In this document: piece after piece, positions 1-8,181 of the stretch
Position numbering within the stretch: the stretch's first letter is position 1
How the letters are laid out: each line of letters starts with the position of its first letter
Assembly: GCA_020634795.1 (NCBI GenBank)
Contig: JACKAZ010000003.1
Span: 62,001-126,000, forward strand
Direction of reading: 5' to 3'
Source: Ardenticatenales bacterium
Lineage (GTDB): Bacteria; Chloroflexota; Anaerolineae; Ardenticatenales; Ardenticatenaceae
Length of the DNA stretch: 64,000 bases
The notes under the pieces: generated by a model
Seen by the model: the letters and a program-made list of their open reading frames with translations, nothing else
What the model was told of the DNA's origin: nothing
Databases searched by the model: none
Program-made: the position numbers and the translations under genes

Positions 1-1
1 G

Positions 2-409
2 GAAGGGGGGAGCGCGGATCAGGATCGCTTCGCCGCGATTGAATGGCTGAACCAACTGCCCAACGAGGTGGTGATCGTGGAACGGGCGGGCGGGGCCTAC
101 AACCCGCGCGAAAGCGCCCTATCGGGCTTCACCGGTCACAGCACGCTGCTGGGCTGGCAGAACCACGAGAGCCAGTGGCGCGGCGGCAACGCCCTCTTCG
201 CCGAGCGGCCCGCCGTCATCGACGAAATCTACAGCACGCGCGACGCGACCCGGCTCCGTCAATTGCTCGCCGACTGGCAGGTCGATTACGTGGCCGTCAC
301 CGACCACGAACGGCAACAGTACGGCTTGACCGACGACCAGCTCCGCACCCTCGACGAGGTGCTTAACCCCGTTTTCCAGCAAGGATCGGTGACACTCTAC
401 GGCTGGTGA
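2..409 (+). CDS. DUF2298 family membrane protein, C-terminal fragment
   Basis: The open frame enters from the left edge and stops at TGA 407-409, so only about the last 135 residues are visible. The segment GFTGHSTLLGWQNHESQWRG, then a stretch of the form LLADWQVDYVAVTDHERQQY and a short tail ending in LYGW, matches the soluble C-terminal region of large multi-pass DUF2298 (Chlor_Arch_YYY) proteins that are common in Chloroflexota. The family resembles glycosyltransferase-type membrane proteins, but its substrate is unknown. The membrane-spanning part lies outside the window. It converges with the ribokinase fusion at 592, with a repeat-rich spacer between. Family call fairly sure; function not known. 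Confidence 0.75.
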   Translation, partial: EGGSADQDRFAAIEWLNQLPNEVVIVERAGGAYNPRESALSGFTGHSTLLGWQNHESQWRGGNALFAERPAVIDEIYSTRDATRLRQLLADWQVDYVAVTDHERQQYGLTDDQLRTLDEVLNPVFQQGSVTLYGW

Positions 410-591
410 GGCAACGCAGAACGGAACGGCAACCCTTCGCTTCGCTCAGGGCAGGCTCCGAACGCAGAGCAGGTAACGCCGAGCAAACGAGTAGCGCTCA
501 AGCCTTGAAACAATCCGCCCATGCACCATGCCCCATGCACCTTGCACCGTTCCGCCCACACGCCAACTGCAACCCCCACCCTTCGACCGGC
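410..591. repeat. Intergenic heptamer repeats (AACGCAG and CCATGCA types)
   Basis: Spacer between two convergent genes. It holds degenerate heptamer tracts: AACGCAG/AACGGCA units at about 414-480, then CCATGCA/CCTTGCA units at about 521-550. A stretch near 435-470 (cttcgctcagggcaggctcc) recurs near 18476-18500, so this is part of a composite repeat family. No coding sequence is supported. Confidence 0.7.
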
Positions 592-2037
592 TCACCCCTG
601 CAAATCGAGCCAGATCATCTTCAGCCCGCCGTCGTACGTCACCTCGTAGCGGTATCCCGCATGTTCGGCCAATTTGATCATACGGAGATTGTCGGGCTGC
701 GTTTCGGCCAACATCCAGCGATGGCCGAGCGATTGCGCCGCTTGGGCCAACGCGCCGAATAGCGTACGCCCCACCCCTTGCCCCTGATAGGCATCCACGA
801 CCGTGATCGCCATCTCGACCGCGTTGTCGCGTTGTGGCGTTGGGGCGAAGCGGGCGACCGCCAACAGATGTTCCGGTGCGTCGACCGAGGTAACCACCAG
901 GGCGAGTCGGTCGTGATAGTCGACGCTGGCGTAATCGTGCGCCTCGTTGTTGCTTAAGTTGCCGCGCAGCGAGAGGAAGCGACGGTAGATGCTCTGCTCG
1001 CTCAGCTCGGTGAACATGATTTGCAAGCCGTGCGCATCGCTCGGCAGGACGGGCCGCACCAGCAGCTCCTCGCCGTGCCGACTGCTGAAGGTGAAGGCCA
1101 TCTCTTCCGGGTAGTCGGGGGGCGGCTTGCCTTCGGCCTGGGCCACCAGGGCATCGACCTCTTGGCGGCTGGGGAGCGACGGTTGCGCCCCCAACACCGT
1201 AACGGCCAGTGCGCCCGCAGCGGCGGCCCGCTGCGCCGCGCGATCGATGGATTCCCCCAACGCAAGGGCCGCCGCCAGGGTGCCGACAAAAGCGTCGCCC
1301 GCGGCGGTCGAATCAACGGCGTCGACGGCGAAGGGGGCGATGGGACGGATGCCGCGCTCATCGGCCAGCAATGCCCCCTCGCTGCTTAACGTGGTGATGA
1401 CGGTGGGGATACCGAGGGCCAGCAAGGCACGGGCCGCGTCGTGCGGCGTGTCAGCACCGGTCAGCGCCACCGCCTCGCCACGATTCGGCACGATGATATC
1501 CACGTTGTCCAATAGCTCCCGGGGAAGGGCGAAGTTGGGGATCGGCGAGGGGGTCAGAATCACCTTGGTGCCGAGCTGTTTGGCCAGTTTTGCGGCGGCG
1601 ATATTGGCTTCGATCGGGATTTCGAGTTGGAGCAGCAGATATTGGCTTTCTGCGATCCGCCGGCGTTCATGCTCGATATGATGGTGGCTGACGGCGCGAT
1701 TGGCCCCCGGTACCACCACAATGCTGCCCTGGCCGTCCGGCTCGATTCCGATTAGTGCCACCCCACTGCTGCCGCTCGCTTCACGGATCCCCCCGATGTT
1801 GACATGGGCACTGCGCAGGCTCTCCAGCAAACCTTCCGCAAACCGATCTTGGCCGACGCAGCCGATCATCTGGACGCGGCTGCCCTGCCGGGCCGCGGCC
1901 ACCGCTTGGTTGGCTCCCTTGCCCCCGGGCGCGGTGCGGAAGCTGCGGCCCAGCACCGTTTCGTCCCGCTCGGGCCAGCGGTTCAGCCGCACGATCAAAT
2001 CCATGTTCAGACTGCCGACAACGGCGATTGCACTCAT
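592..2037 (-). CDS. rbsK: Ribokinase (PfkB family) fused to a GNAT acetyltransferase
   Basis: 481 residues from ATG 2035-2037, chosen because translation then begins MSAIAVVGSLNMDL, the usual ribokinase N-terminus, and because it overlaps the upstream M20 gene by 4 nt (ATGA). Residues 1-300 are ribokinase: GGKGANQ at 38-44 and TAAGD at 244-248 with the catalytic Asp248, so ATP-dependent phosphorylation of ribose or a similar sugar is expected. Residues 313-480 are a GNAT domain with an acetyl-CoA loop QGQGVGRTL (418-426); it resembles the acetyltransferase part of Pat-type protein acetylases. Typical ribokinases are about 300 residues, so the C-terminal domain is an added module. The acetyl acceptor is unknown. 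Expected cytosolic. Confidence 0.88.
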   Translation of the reverse strand: MSAIAVVGSLNMDLIVRLNRWPERDETVLGRSFRTAPGGKGANQAVAAARQGSRVQMIGCVGQDRFAEGLLESLRSAHVNIGGIREASGSSGVALIGIEPDGQGSIVVVPGANRAVSHHHIEHERRRIAESQYLLLQLEIPIEANIAAAKLAKQLGTKVILTPSPIPNFALPRELLDNVDIIVPNRGEAVALTGADTPHDAARALLALGIPTVITTLSSEGALLADERGIRPIAPFAVDAVDSTAAGDAFVGTLAAALALGESIDRAAQRAAAAGALAVTVLGAQPSLPSRQEVDALVAQAEGKPPPDYPEEMAFTFSSRHGEELLVRPVLPSDAHGLQIMFTELSEQSIYRRFLSLRGNLSNNEAHDYASVDYHDRLALVVTSVDAPEHLLAVARFAPTPQRDNAVEMAITVVDAYQGQGVGRTLFGALAQAAQSLGHRWMLAETQPDNLRMIKLAEHAGYRYEVTYDGGLKMIWLDLQG

Positions 2038-3215
2038 CGCAATAACAACGCCTCCGTGGTGCGGACGACCAGCAAGCCATGTTGAAGCCCATCGGCAATC
2101 GTCTGCCGGTCGATCCATTCGTCCGTGCGGTGGGCGTTATGGCCCTCCGCCACGCCGATGCAGATGGTGGGAATCCCTCGTGAGAGGGGAATATTCGCGT
2201 CGGTGCTGGCGGCGGTCAGCAGCGCATCGTGGCCCAAGAAGGCGAGGGATTGGCAGCCCAGTTGGGTGAGCGGATGGTGCTTGCCGATCGCGCCTGCGGG
2301 TCGATCCCCGATCCGTTCGCTGCTGACGAGCTGCTGGCTGTTAGGGGCGCTTGCCAGAATCTCCGCGACCTGTTGCGACAGCGCGGCCAGCGCCACCCCG
2401 TTTTCGGAGCGCAGGTCGAGCAGGGCGCTCGCCTCGGGCGCGATAGTGTTGACCGAACGGCCACCCTCGATCATGCCCACGTTAAAGGTGGTACGCGGCG
2501 TCTCCGGCAGGTGGATATCGCTGATCTGCGCCACGATCTTGCTGAGAATATGGATCGCGCTGGGCTGGCCGAAGTCGCTCCAACTGTGGCCGCCGTCGGT
2601 CTGCACCATGATGCGGTGGCGCTCCACGCCGATCGCGCGATGGATGATCGCGCCCAACGTGCCGCCTTCCAGCACGATGCAGCCGCCGAGCAGGGGTTGC
2701 AAGCGACTCACCATCGCCCTCATGCCGGTCAGGTTGCCCAACCCTTCCTCGGCGACGTTAGCCACCAGCCAAAGGTCGCGGCGGGGCGGGCGGTGGCGCA
2801 GGAAGTCGGCCAACCCCAACAGTCCTGCCACGCCCATGCTGTTATCGCCGATACCCGGCCCGACCAGACGGTGCGATTCCTGGTGGAGCGTCAGCGCGAC
2901 TTTGCGGCCAAACACCGTGTCCAGATGGGCGCTGATCATCAGCGCCGGGCCGCGTTCTCGCCCCACGATGCGGCCACAGACGTTGTCCATCTCGTCCCGC
3001 GTCACATCGGCAAGGCCAAGCGCGGCAAAGCGCTGCGCCACAAAGTCGGCCCGTTGCCCTTCGGCAAAGGTGGGCGCGGGAATGCGTTGAATCCGCATCG
3101 CATCGGCTTCGACCCGCGCGGCCAACCGCGCGATCCCTGTCAGTTCGTCTTGGAAGAGAGGGCGGTGCCAATGGTCGGCGATGTCGTCGGGAAGCGGATG
3201 GAAGCTGTTGAGCAT
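2034..3215 (-). CDS. M20-family metallopeptidase or amidohydrolase
   Basis: 393 residues starting MLNSFHPLPDD. An upstream in-frame extension is translated from heptamer repeats and was discarded. Expected M20 zinc ligands and catalytic residues are visible: HLD at 97-99, GIGDNS around 121-126, the acid pair EE at 156-157, and a late GHNAHRTDEW His. GRSVNTIAPEA is the usual M20 dimerisation-lid region. Function: Zn-dependent exopeptidase or amidohydrolase on small peptides or N-acyl amino acids; the substrate cannot be fixed from sequence. It is the first gene of a two-gene operon with the ribokinase-GNAT (4-nt overlap). There is no clear Shine-Dalgarno site; the start is preceded directly by CTCACCAAA-type repeats. 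Confidence 0.85.
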   Translation of the reverse strand: MLNSFHPLPDDIADHWHRPLFQDELTGIARLAARVEADAMRIQRIPAPTFAEGQRADFVAQRFAALGLADVTRDEMDNVCGRIVGRERGPALMISAHLDTVFGRKVALTLHQESHRLVGPGIGDNSMGVAGLLGLADFLRHRPPRRDLWLVANVAEEGLGNLTGMRAMVSRLQPLLGGCIVLEGGTLGAIIHRAIGVERHRIMVQTDGGHSWSDFGQPSAIHILSKIVAQISDIHLPETPRTTFNVGMIEGGRSVNTIAPEASALLDLRSENGVALAALSQQVAEILASAPNSQQLVSSERIGDRPAGAIGKHHPLTQLGCQSLAFLGHDALLTAASTDANIPLSRGIPTICIGVAEGHNAHRTDEWIDRQTIADGLQHGLLVVRTTEALLLR

Positions 3216-3459
3216 GGGGGCGAGTTTGGTGAGCTTAGGAGTTGGGCGTTTAGACGTTGTAGATAGAGCTTGTCGAGGCTGGCATACCGAAGTGGCGGGC
3301 CATGGTGCATGGTGCATGGTGCATGGGACGTCGCGTCCGAACTGTCATTGTGACGGCGCAACGCTCCGTCCTATTCCCTCATTCGCCGTTCGCTTTCGGC
3401 ATGTCCACCCCCGTCGCGGCTCTCAGCTCCACCTTGCAGGCGACAGAGATCACGCGGCG
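3216..3459. repeat. Heptamer and nonamer repeats 5' of the M20 gene
   Basis: On the minus (coding) strand this spacer carries three CCATGCA-type heptamers (about 3303-3326) followed by CTCACCAAA-type nonamers (about 3222-3245) that end within 10 bases of the M20 start codon. No ORF with coding character is seen. Confidence 0.65.
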
Positions 3460-4137
3460 CTAGCTGATCCGTTGGAGGGTCTGCTCCGTCCAGCGCTGCA
3501 GCGGGTCGCGGAAGCGAATCAGCAGGAAGATGGCGAAGGCGAGTGGCAACGCGAGCAAAAAAAGCTGTTGGCGCGGAATCTCCAGGGCATGTTGGGCGGC
3601 CCAAGTCAGCACGAAGGTGAAGGGCAAACGGGCGGCGGCCAGTGCTAACGCGAAATCGCGCAGTCGCACTTGGCTCAATCCCGCCGCGAAATAGGGCAGG
3701 TCGCCGGTCGGCAGAAAAAGGAGCCAAAACCAAAACCAGCCGCTCCGATTGGCGAGCAGCGGCTCCAACCGTTGCAGATGCGCCTCATTGACGAAGCGGT
3801 CAACCAGCGGGCGGCCAATGCGGCGGGCGAGGAGCGCGGTGCTGATTCCTGCCGCCATGATGCCGAGGTTGGCCCAAATCGCTCCCCAGAACCAGCCGAA
3901 GAGAATCCCAGAAACGAAGACGACCGGATAGCCCGGCAGGGGCGCAACCCAGACCTGTAGTACGCCAAGCAGCACCACCATCGCTGGCCCCAGCGCCCCG
4001 TGCGAGGCGACCCATGCCTGTAACGCTTCGGGCGCACTGAATATCTGGCTTAGGGGTTCCCACAGCAGCCAGAGTGCCAGCAGCGCCACCAGCAGCAGCG
4101 CGGCTTGTAGCATGCGTATCCGGCGCGTGACGCGCAT
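3460..4137 (-). CDS. VTT-domain (TVP38/TMEM64/DedA-like) membrane protein
   Basis: 225 residues from MRVTRRIRM. There is a basic N-terminus, a first membrane helix (about 11-28), and a VTT core with re-entrant helices around APLPGYPVVFVSGILFG and FLPTGDLPYFAAGL, then further C-terminal helices. Family members sit in the inner membrane and are linked to lipid scrambling or membrane homeostasis; the exact role here is unknown. It lies 17 nt downstream of the lipoprotein gene on the same strand, so the two are probably cotranscribed. A longer start at 4191 would overlap the lipoprotein gene and is less likely. Confidence 0.8.
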   Translation of the reverse strand: MRVTRRIRMLQAALLLVALLALWLLWEPLSQIFSAPEALQAWVASHGALGPAMVVLLGVLQVWVAPLPGYPVVFVSGILFGWFWGAIWANLGIMAAGISTALLARRIGRPLVDRFVNEAHLQRLEPLLANRSGWFWFWLLFLPTGDLPYFAAGLSQVRLRDFALALAAARLPFTFVLTWAAQHALEIPRQQLFLLALPLAFAIFLLIRFRDPLQRWTEQTLQRIS

Positions 4138-4154
4138 CGGTTTGCGCGCTGGGC

Positions 4155-5018
4155 TTACTGTTCGATCCAACTGTCGCCCGACCGAATCCACGCGGAGAAA
4201 TCGCCGCTACCCAGTTGTGGGCTTTCCATATTCGACAGCACGATCAGCGGGCCTAGCGGTGAGCGAAGCAGCCAGCCATTCTCTAGCGGTTGGACATCGG
4301 CGTAGTAGCCGCCCTCGTTACCGGTCGCAAAGCCGATCTGATCCGCGATGGGCAGCCACGCATAGCCGAGCTGTCGAATCGGCTGCACCCGCTCGGGCGC
4401 GGCGGGGACGGGCGCGCCCGCTGGCAGATCCGGGTCACCCGCGCGGTAGGTCGATGGATAGCCATGCCATTGATCATTGAAGGTGGCGATAATGGCGCTG
4501 TAGCTTTCAAGCCAGAGCATGAAGTTGTCGTTCTCGAACGATTGCCAGATCGCCCAGACTTGATTGGCGGGGCCGGTGGGACATCCCAGCCTATTCAGCA
4601 GATCGGGCTGCGCGGCCAGAAGCGGCGTGAAATAGGGTTGATAGGCATAATCGCACGTGACCGACAGTTCGACCGCCTCGCCATCGCTCGGTGGGGGCGG
4701 CGGGGCCGGACGGGTCGGGTAGACCTCACTTTGACCGCCGCTGTCGGGTGCGGGATAGCCGTCGGGCTGGGCTGCGGTCGTTGGCTCAGTGGGCGCGGGA
4801 TAGCCGTCGGGCAACGAAGTGGGTACGACGTTGTCAGGCGCGGGATAGCCTGCGGGCGTTTCAGTGGCTGGCCCTCCGTCGGCGGGGGCAGCGGTGGCGA
4901 CTGTGTTGGTCGCGCTGCCGGGGGACGTGGTGGCTGCTGCGCCGCTGCCGCGCCCACTCTCGCAGCCACTCAACGTGAGTAAAAATAAGACCAAGAGCAG
5001 AGTAACGGCGTTGCGCAT
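4155..5018 (-). CDS. Secreted lipoprotein with low-complexity linker, unknown function
   Basis: 287 residues. The N-terminus MRNAVTLLLVLFLLTLSGCE is a clear lipoprotein signal with lipobox LSGC, so Cys19 should be lipidated. Residues 20-110 are a Thr/Ala/Pro-rich spacer with repeated GYPAP units. Residues 115-287 form a folded domain with Trp/Tyr-rich segments (VWAIWQSFENDNFMLW, FNDQWHGYPSTY) resembling extracytoplasmic domains of Chloroflexota with no named function. The start is preceded by an AGGAGG-type site (gcgtgatt spacer). Followed closely by the VTT gene. An AGCTCCCCT repeat tract lies about 140 bp upstream. Confidence 0.75.
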   Translation of the reverse strand: MRNAVTLLLVLFLLTLSGCESGRGSGAAATTSPGSATNTVATAAPADGGPATETPAGYPAPDNVVPTSLPDGYPAPTEPTTAAQPDGYPAPDSGGQSEVYPTRPAPPPPPSDGEAVELSVTCDYAYQPYFTPLLAAQPDLLNRLGCPTGPANQVWAIWQSFENDNFMLWLESYSAIIATFNDQWHGYPSTYRAGDPDLPAGAPVPAAPERVQPIRQLGYAWLPIADQIGFATGNEGGYYADVQPLENGWLLRSPLGPLIVLSNMESPQLGSGDFSAWIRSGDSWIEQ

Positions 5019-5093
5019 GGCTCCTCCTGCGTGATTCTCTCTGATGCGGGGGTATGGTAGCGGTAAATGTTGAAAGGTTCAAGTGCGTGTGAC

Positions 5094-5352
5094 GGATAGG
5101 GTGGTCGCACGAGTTGTGCAGCATTCCAGAGAAGCGCGATTCCACATAGAGAAGGAGTTTGGGGAGCTGAGGGAGCTAGGGGAGCTAGGGGAGCTAGGGG
5201 AGCTAGGGGAGCTAGGGGAGCTAGGGGAGAGCAGGCATGGGGCCATCCTTGAAGCGACCTGTTGGACACGCACCACGCCACACGCAACACGCCACAGGCT
5301 GATAAAAGGCGGCTACACGCTTGGCTTACACAGCGCTTGCGTGCAACCTGAC
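5094..5352. repeat. Composite interspersed repeat, copy A (minus orientation)
   Basis: On the minus strand this reads a conserved left part (including caacaggtcgcttcaaggat), a nonamer core of AGCTCCCCT units (about 5160-5228), and a conserved right part (tctctatgtggaatcg, then a gctgcac/actcgtgc block). The same order and sequence recur at 10741-11043, and parts at 58520-58835 and 25556-25705. No ORF is credible inside it. Confidence 0.75.
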
Positions 5353-5446
5353 GGATAGCGATTGCCCGGCGCGGGGTGGGTAGCAGCAGCGCGGCATGAG
5401 GGTGCCGCGAGGGTTCGTGCGGCGCCGTGATGGCCCGCGATAACAC

Positions 5447-5481
5447 AAAACACCCCCGCCGAAGCGAGGGTGTTTCGTTTT
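5447..5481 (-). terminator. Intrinsic terminator of the microORF transcript
   Basis: On the minus strand AACACCC-type arms (5448-5455 and 5467-5474) enclose a GC-rich loop. In transcript sense the run of T after the upstream GCAAAAACG and the strong stem make a likely terminator; the structure could work in both directions. Two further small hairpins lie just upstream (CCGCTAATCAGCGG and GCACCGGTGGTGC). Confidence 0.6.
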
Positions 5482-5506
5482 TGCACCACCGGTGCCTTTC
5501 CGCTGA

Positions 5507-5554
5507 TTAGCGGCTGGCCTCCGGTGATGCTACGGGTTTACAACCTGAATCCAT
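5507..5554 (-). CDS. Predicted 15-residue microprotein or leader peptide
   Basis: The peptide MDSGCKPVASPEASR starts at ATG 5552-5554 with a near-perfect Shine-Dalgarno AAGGAGG eight bases upstream; an ATG six bases earlier is too close to that site. It is preceded by a sigma70-type promoter (5660-5688) and a small leader hairpin (5600-5615), and followed by a terminator (5447-5481), giving a self-contained unit of about 200 bp. The peptide has a single Cys and no membrane segment. It could be a free microprotein, a regulatory leader whose target gene was lost, or an sRNA with a short ORF. I do not recognise it. Confidence 0.5.
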   Translation of the reverse strand: MDSGCKPVASPEASR

Positions 5555-5659
5555 GAGCATCACCTCCTTGCCGTTGTGGGATCGCGAAGCTTAGGGTAGC
5601 CAGCCTGTGGGCTGGACACTCGGCGCCGATAGTCGCACACCGAGGAAATGATCGACGCA

Positions 5660-5688
5660 ATCATAGCGGCAATTCCGAGATCGGTCAA
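5660..5688 (-). promoter_or_regulatory. Sigma70-type promoter for the microORF
   Basis: Minus strand: TTGACC (5683-5688), 17-nt spacer, TATGAT (5660-5665). Transcription should begin near 5653, about 100 nt upstream of the 15-residue ORF. Confidence 0.65.
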
Positions 5689-5817
5689 TTCTGCCTGTAC
5701 GGCAGGGCGCAAGCGTTGTCGACCGGTTGCGAGAATCCGATCCCGTGGTGGCGGCCGCCAATGACCAGCCGTTCTCGCGTCCCCTAGCTCACCCCAAGCT
5801 ATCGACCATTCCTCCCT

Positions 5818-7473
5818 TCACCGGATGCGCCCCCTCATCTCCTCGTAATCTTGCCAGTTGCCCTCGTAGGAAGTTAACTGGCCGTCCTGCAACTCCACCA
5901 CGCGGTTGGCGACGCTATCCAAGAAATAGCGGTCGTGAGAGATGACGAAAATCGTTCCCTCGTAATCCTGCAAGACCCCTTCCAACATCTCTACACTGGG
6001 GATGTCGAGGTTGTTGGTCGGCTCGTCCAACAGCAGGAAGTTGGCGGGCGTGAGCATCAGTTTGGCGAATTGCAGCCGACTCTTTTCGCCGCCGCTCAGC
6101 GCCGAGATCGGCTTTTGTGCCTGCTCACGGTTGAAGAGGAAGCGGCCCAAATGCTGGTAGGCCTCGGATTCGTACATCGCCTTGTGCTGGCGGATCTCAT
6201 CGACCAGCGTGTTGTCGAAATCGAGCGTCTGATGTTCTTGCGCGTAATAGGCGAGCTGGGTGCTGGGGCCGATCCGCACTTGGCCCTCGGTGGGGGGCAG
6301 CGCCCCCCGCACGATGGCGAAGAGAACGCTTTTGCCCGCCCCGTTGGGGCCAACGAGCGCGACGGCTTCGCCGCTCCAGATCAGCAGATCCAGATCGGCC
6401 AGCACGACATGGTCGCTGCCATCCGGCCGCTCGAAAAGCTGCCAAATCTGCTTGAGTTCCAGCGTTTTGTCGCTGCCACGCGACCCTTTGAGCCGCAGCC
6501 CCATGGTGCGTGTATGCAGCTTCGGCTTCTCGATTCGCTCGATCCGATCCAGCCGCTTTTGCATCGCCATGGCCCGTTTATAGGTTGCCTCTAGGTCGCC
6601 GTTGCGCGACCATGAGATCAAGCGGCGGATCGAGGCTTCCATGCGCGCGATCTCCCGCTGCTGCACGTCGTAGGCGCGAAGCTGGGATTGCATTGCCGTG
6701 TTCTTCTGAAAGGCATATTCCGAGTAGTTGCCATGCCAGAGCGTCGCCATGCCCCCGTTGACCTCCACGATCTGCTCCGCTACGACATCGAGCAGGTGGC
6801 GGTCGTGCGAGATGATCAGCACCGCGCCCGCGTAGCGTTCGATCAGTCGCTCCAGTGCCTCTTTGCCCGCCACATCAAGGTGGTTGTCCGGCTCATCGAG
6901 CAGCAGCAGATCGGGCTGATCGAGCAACAACTGCACCAAGCCGAGCAGCTTCTTCTGGCCGCCCGACAGATGGGCGACATCGCTCTGCCAGATCGGCTCT
7001 GGCAGCCCAAGCGCGAGCAACATGCTCTCGACGCGGCTCTCGTAGGAGCTGCCGCCCAACCGCTCCCACTCGGCCAAGCATTGATCGTAGCTTGTCATCG
7101 TCCTGCTCAGCTTGACTTCGTCGCCATAAACGTCGGGGTCGGCCATTTCCGTTTCGAGCTGCTTCATCCGTCGGGTCAGCGCGGCCATGGCGCGGCTCCC
7201 GCCCAACGCCGTATCCCGCACGCATTGGCCTGCGGGAAAGGTCGGCTCCTGGGCCAAATAGCCGATGCGCGTCCCGGGCAGCCGGAAGATGGCGCCGCTG
7301 TCGGGTTGCTCCCAATCGGCGATCAGCTTGAAGAGGGTCGATTTGCCCGCGCCGTTGGGGCCGACCATGCCGATCTTCTTCCCGTAGGGAATTTCGAGCG
7401 AACAGTCGCTCAGAACGTGGTGGATGCCGCCATAACTCTTGCTGATCGAGGCGACATTGACGATGACAGTCAT
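5818..7473 (-). CDS. ABC-F family ATPase (ribosome-associated)
   Basis: 551 residues with two ABC ATPase domains and no membrane segment. Domain 1: Walker A GPNGAGKST (38-46), signature LSGGQ (169-173), Walker B LLLLDEP (189-195). A charged linker with Arg-rich helices (about 240-330) is the ABC-F P-site tRNA-interaction motif region. Domain 2: Walker A GPNGAGKS (375-382), signature LSGGE (459-463), LLLDEPTNNLD. ABC-F proteins act on ribosomes, either as translation factors (EttA, Uup) or in antibiotic target protection. The leader peptide and terminator directly upstream are typical of inducible target-protection members. The first Walker B has DEPDNHLD rather than the usual DEPTNHLD. Subfamily not determined. 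Confidence 0.9.
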   Translation of the reverse strand: MTVIVNVASISKSYGGIHHVLSDCSLEIPYGKKIGMVGPNGAGKSTLFKLIADWEQPDSGAIFRLPGTRIGYLAQEPTFPAGQCVRDTALGGSRAMAALTRRMKQLETEMADPDVYGDEVKLSRTMTSYDQCLAEWERLGGSSYESRVESMLLALGLPEPIWQSDVAHLSGGQKKLLGLVQLLLDQPDLLLLDEPDNHLDVAGKEALERLIERYAGAVLIISHDRHLLDVVAEQIVEVNGGMATLWHGNYSEYAFQKNTAMQSQLRAYDVQQREIARMEASIRRLISWSRNGDLEATYKRAMAMQKRLDRIERIEKPKLHTRTMGLRLKGSRGSDKTLELKQIWQLFERPDGSDHVVLADLDLLIWSGEAVALVGPNGAGKSVLFAIVRGALPPTEGQVRIGPSTQLAYYAQEHQTLDFDNTLVDEIRQHKAMYESEAYQHLGRFLFNREQAQKPISALSGGEKSRLQFAKLMLTPANFLLLDEPTNNLDIPSVEMLEGVLQDYEGTIFVISHDRYFLDSVANRVVELQDGQLTSYEGNWQDYEEMRGRIR

Positions 7474-7491
7474 TGGCTTGCTCCTGAAAAC

Positions 7492-7520
7492 AAAAAAGCC
7501 ACGAGCGTGCGCTCGCGGCT
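7492..7520 (-). terminator. Attenuator terminator directly upstream of the ABC-F gene
   Basis: Minus strand: arms AGCCGCGAGCG and CGCTCGTGGCT (7510-7520 and 7497-7507; one mismatch, tight loop) are followed by six T (7492-7497). It lies after the leader ORF stop at 7547 and 19 nt before the ABC-F start at 7473, so it should end transcription unless prevented. Confidence 0.8.
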
Positions 7521-7546
7521 GGGGTTACGGGGTTGATTACTCTACC

Positions 7547-7642
7547 CTAGAGTTGACATAACCTTTTGGCAAAGGGCGCACTTGTCCTGAAAGTAGCCGG
7601 TCCTCCCGACAGCGAACGGACGAAGGTGCGCAGGTAATCCAT
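7547..7642 (-). CDS. Leader peptide of the ABC-F gene (31 residues)
   Basis: Begins MDYLRTFVRSLSGGPATF and ends RLCQL before TAG. The start ATG (7640-7642) lies only about 10 nt downstream of a strong -10 element, with a possible GAGG site. It sits between the promoter and the attenuator, the arrangement used for ribosome-stalling control of ABC-F resistance genes. A longer in-frame reading from 7810 runs through the promoter and is not supported. Confidence 0.6.
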   Translation of the reverse strand: MDYLRTFVRSLSGGPATFRTSAPFAKRLCQL

Positions 7643-7652
7643 GATAGTCCTC

Positions 7653-7680
7653 ATTGTACAGCGATTTGACGGGCTGTCAA
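7653..7680 (-). promoter_or_regulatory. Sigma70-type promoter of the ABC-F leader
   Basis: Minus strand TTGACA (7675-7680), 16-nt spacer, TACAAT (7653-7658). Close to consensus and directly upstream of the leader peptide. Confidence 0.75.
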
Positions 7681-7699
7681 TCGGGCGTGTAGCGCAGGG

Positions 7700-8172
7700 C
7701 CATGCACAACCTGAATCGATAATAGGGTTTGGGCCGCGTGCCCATTCGCCATGCGCCAGCGTAACAGCTTCCCATAGATAACCCAAGTCGCCACCATAGA
7801 TGAGTTGCAACGCCCAAGACGAAAAATGCGCCTTTCGAGCAACGTGGGTAATGACCTGAATAAGCAGATCGTTTTTGTTGCAACGCCCAAGTGCGAAAAA
7901 TGTGGCTTTAGAGGCTCATTTTGACGTACTGAAACCTTGAAAACGCCATTTTGGAGGCAAAACTGTTCCCAAAAGCGAGTGGATTACACAAGGTAGCAAC
8001 TTGGGTTATACCCATTCTCATAGACAAATGTGGATGTGGAATTGACGGTGTAACCGTGGGGCGGGGATTAAAATCCCCGCTGGAGGGCCTGCCTGCGCAG
8101 GCCCATTCTTTGCTGTTACCATTGATCGACGTTGCACAATCAACCTTCCGATTTGGTATGAGATATCAATTA
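7700..8172. other. Gene-free spacer with a degenerate direct repeat
   Basis: No convincing gene. A degenerate direct repeat (gttgcaacgcccaag then cgaaaaatg) occurs at about 7803-7838 and 7877-7913. Short ORFs here lack ribosome sites and family resemblance. Confidence 0.5.
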
Positions 8173-8181
8173 GCCACCGAG
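8173..8181. repeat. Target-site duplication, left copy
   Basis: GCCACCGAG, repeated exactly at 9602-9610 on the other side of the insertion sequence; 9 bp fits IS256-family insertion. Confidence 0.8.

Noticed and set aside
2125..3266. Long plus-strand ORFs opposite the M20 peptidase gene
   Set aside because: They are antisense shadows; the minus-strand frame carries all M20 metal and catalytic motifs.
7677..7890. Short basic ORFs upstream of the ABC-F leader
   Set aside because: They overlap the promoter and a direct repeat, and show no conservation signal by eye.
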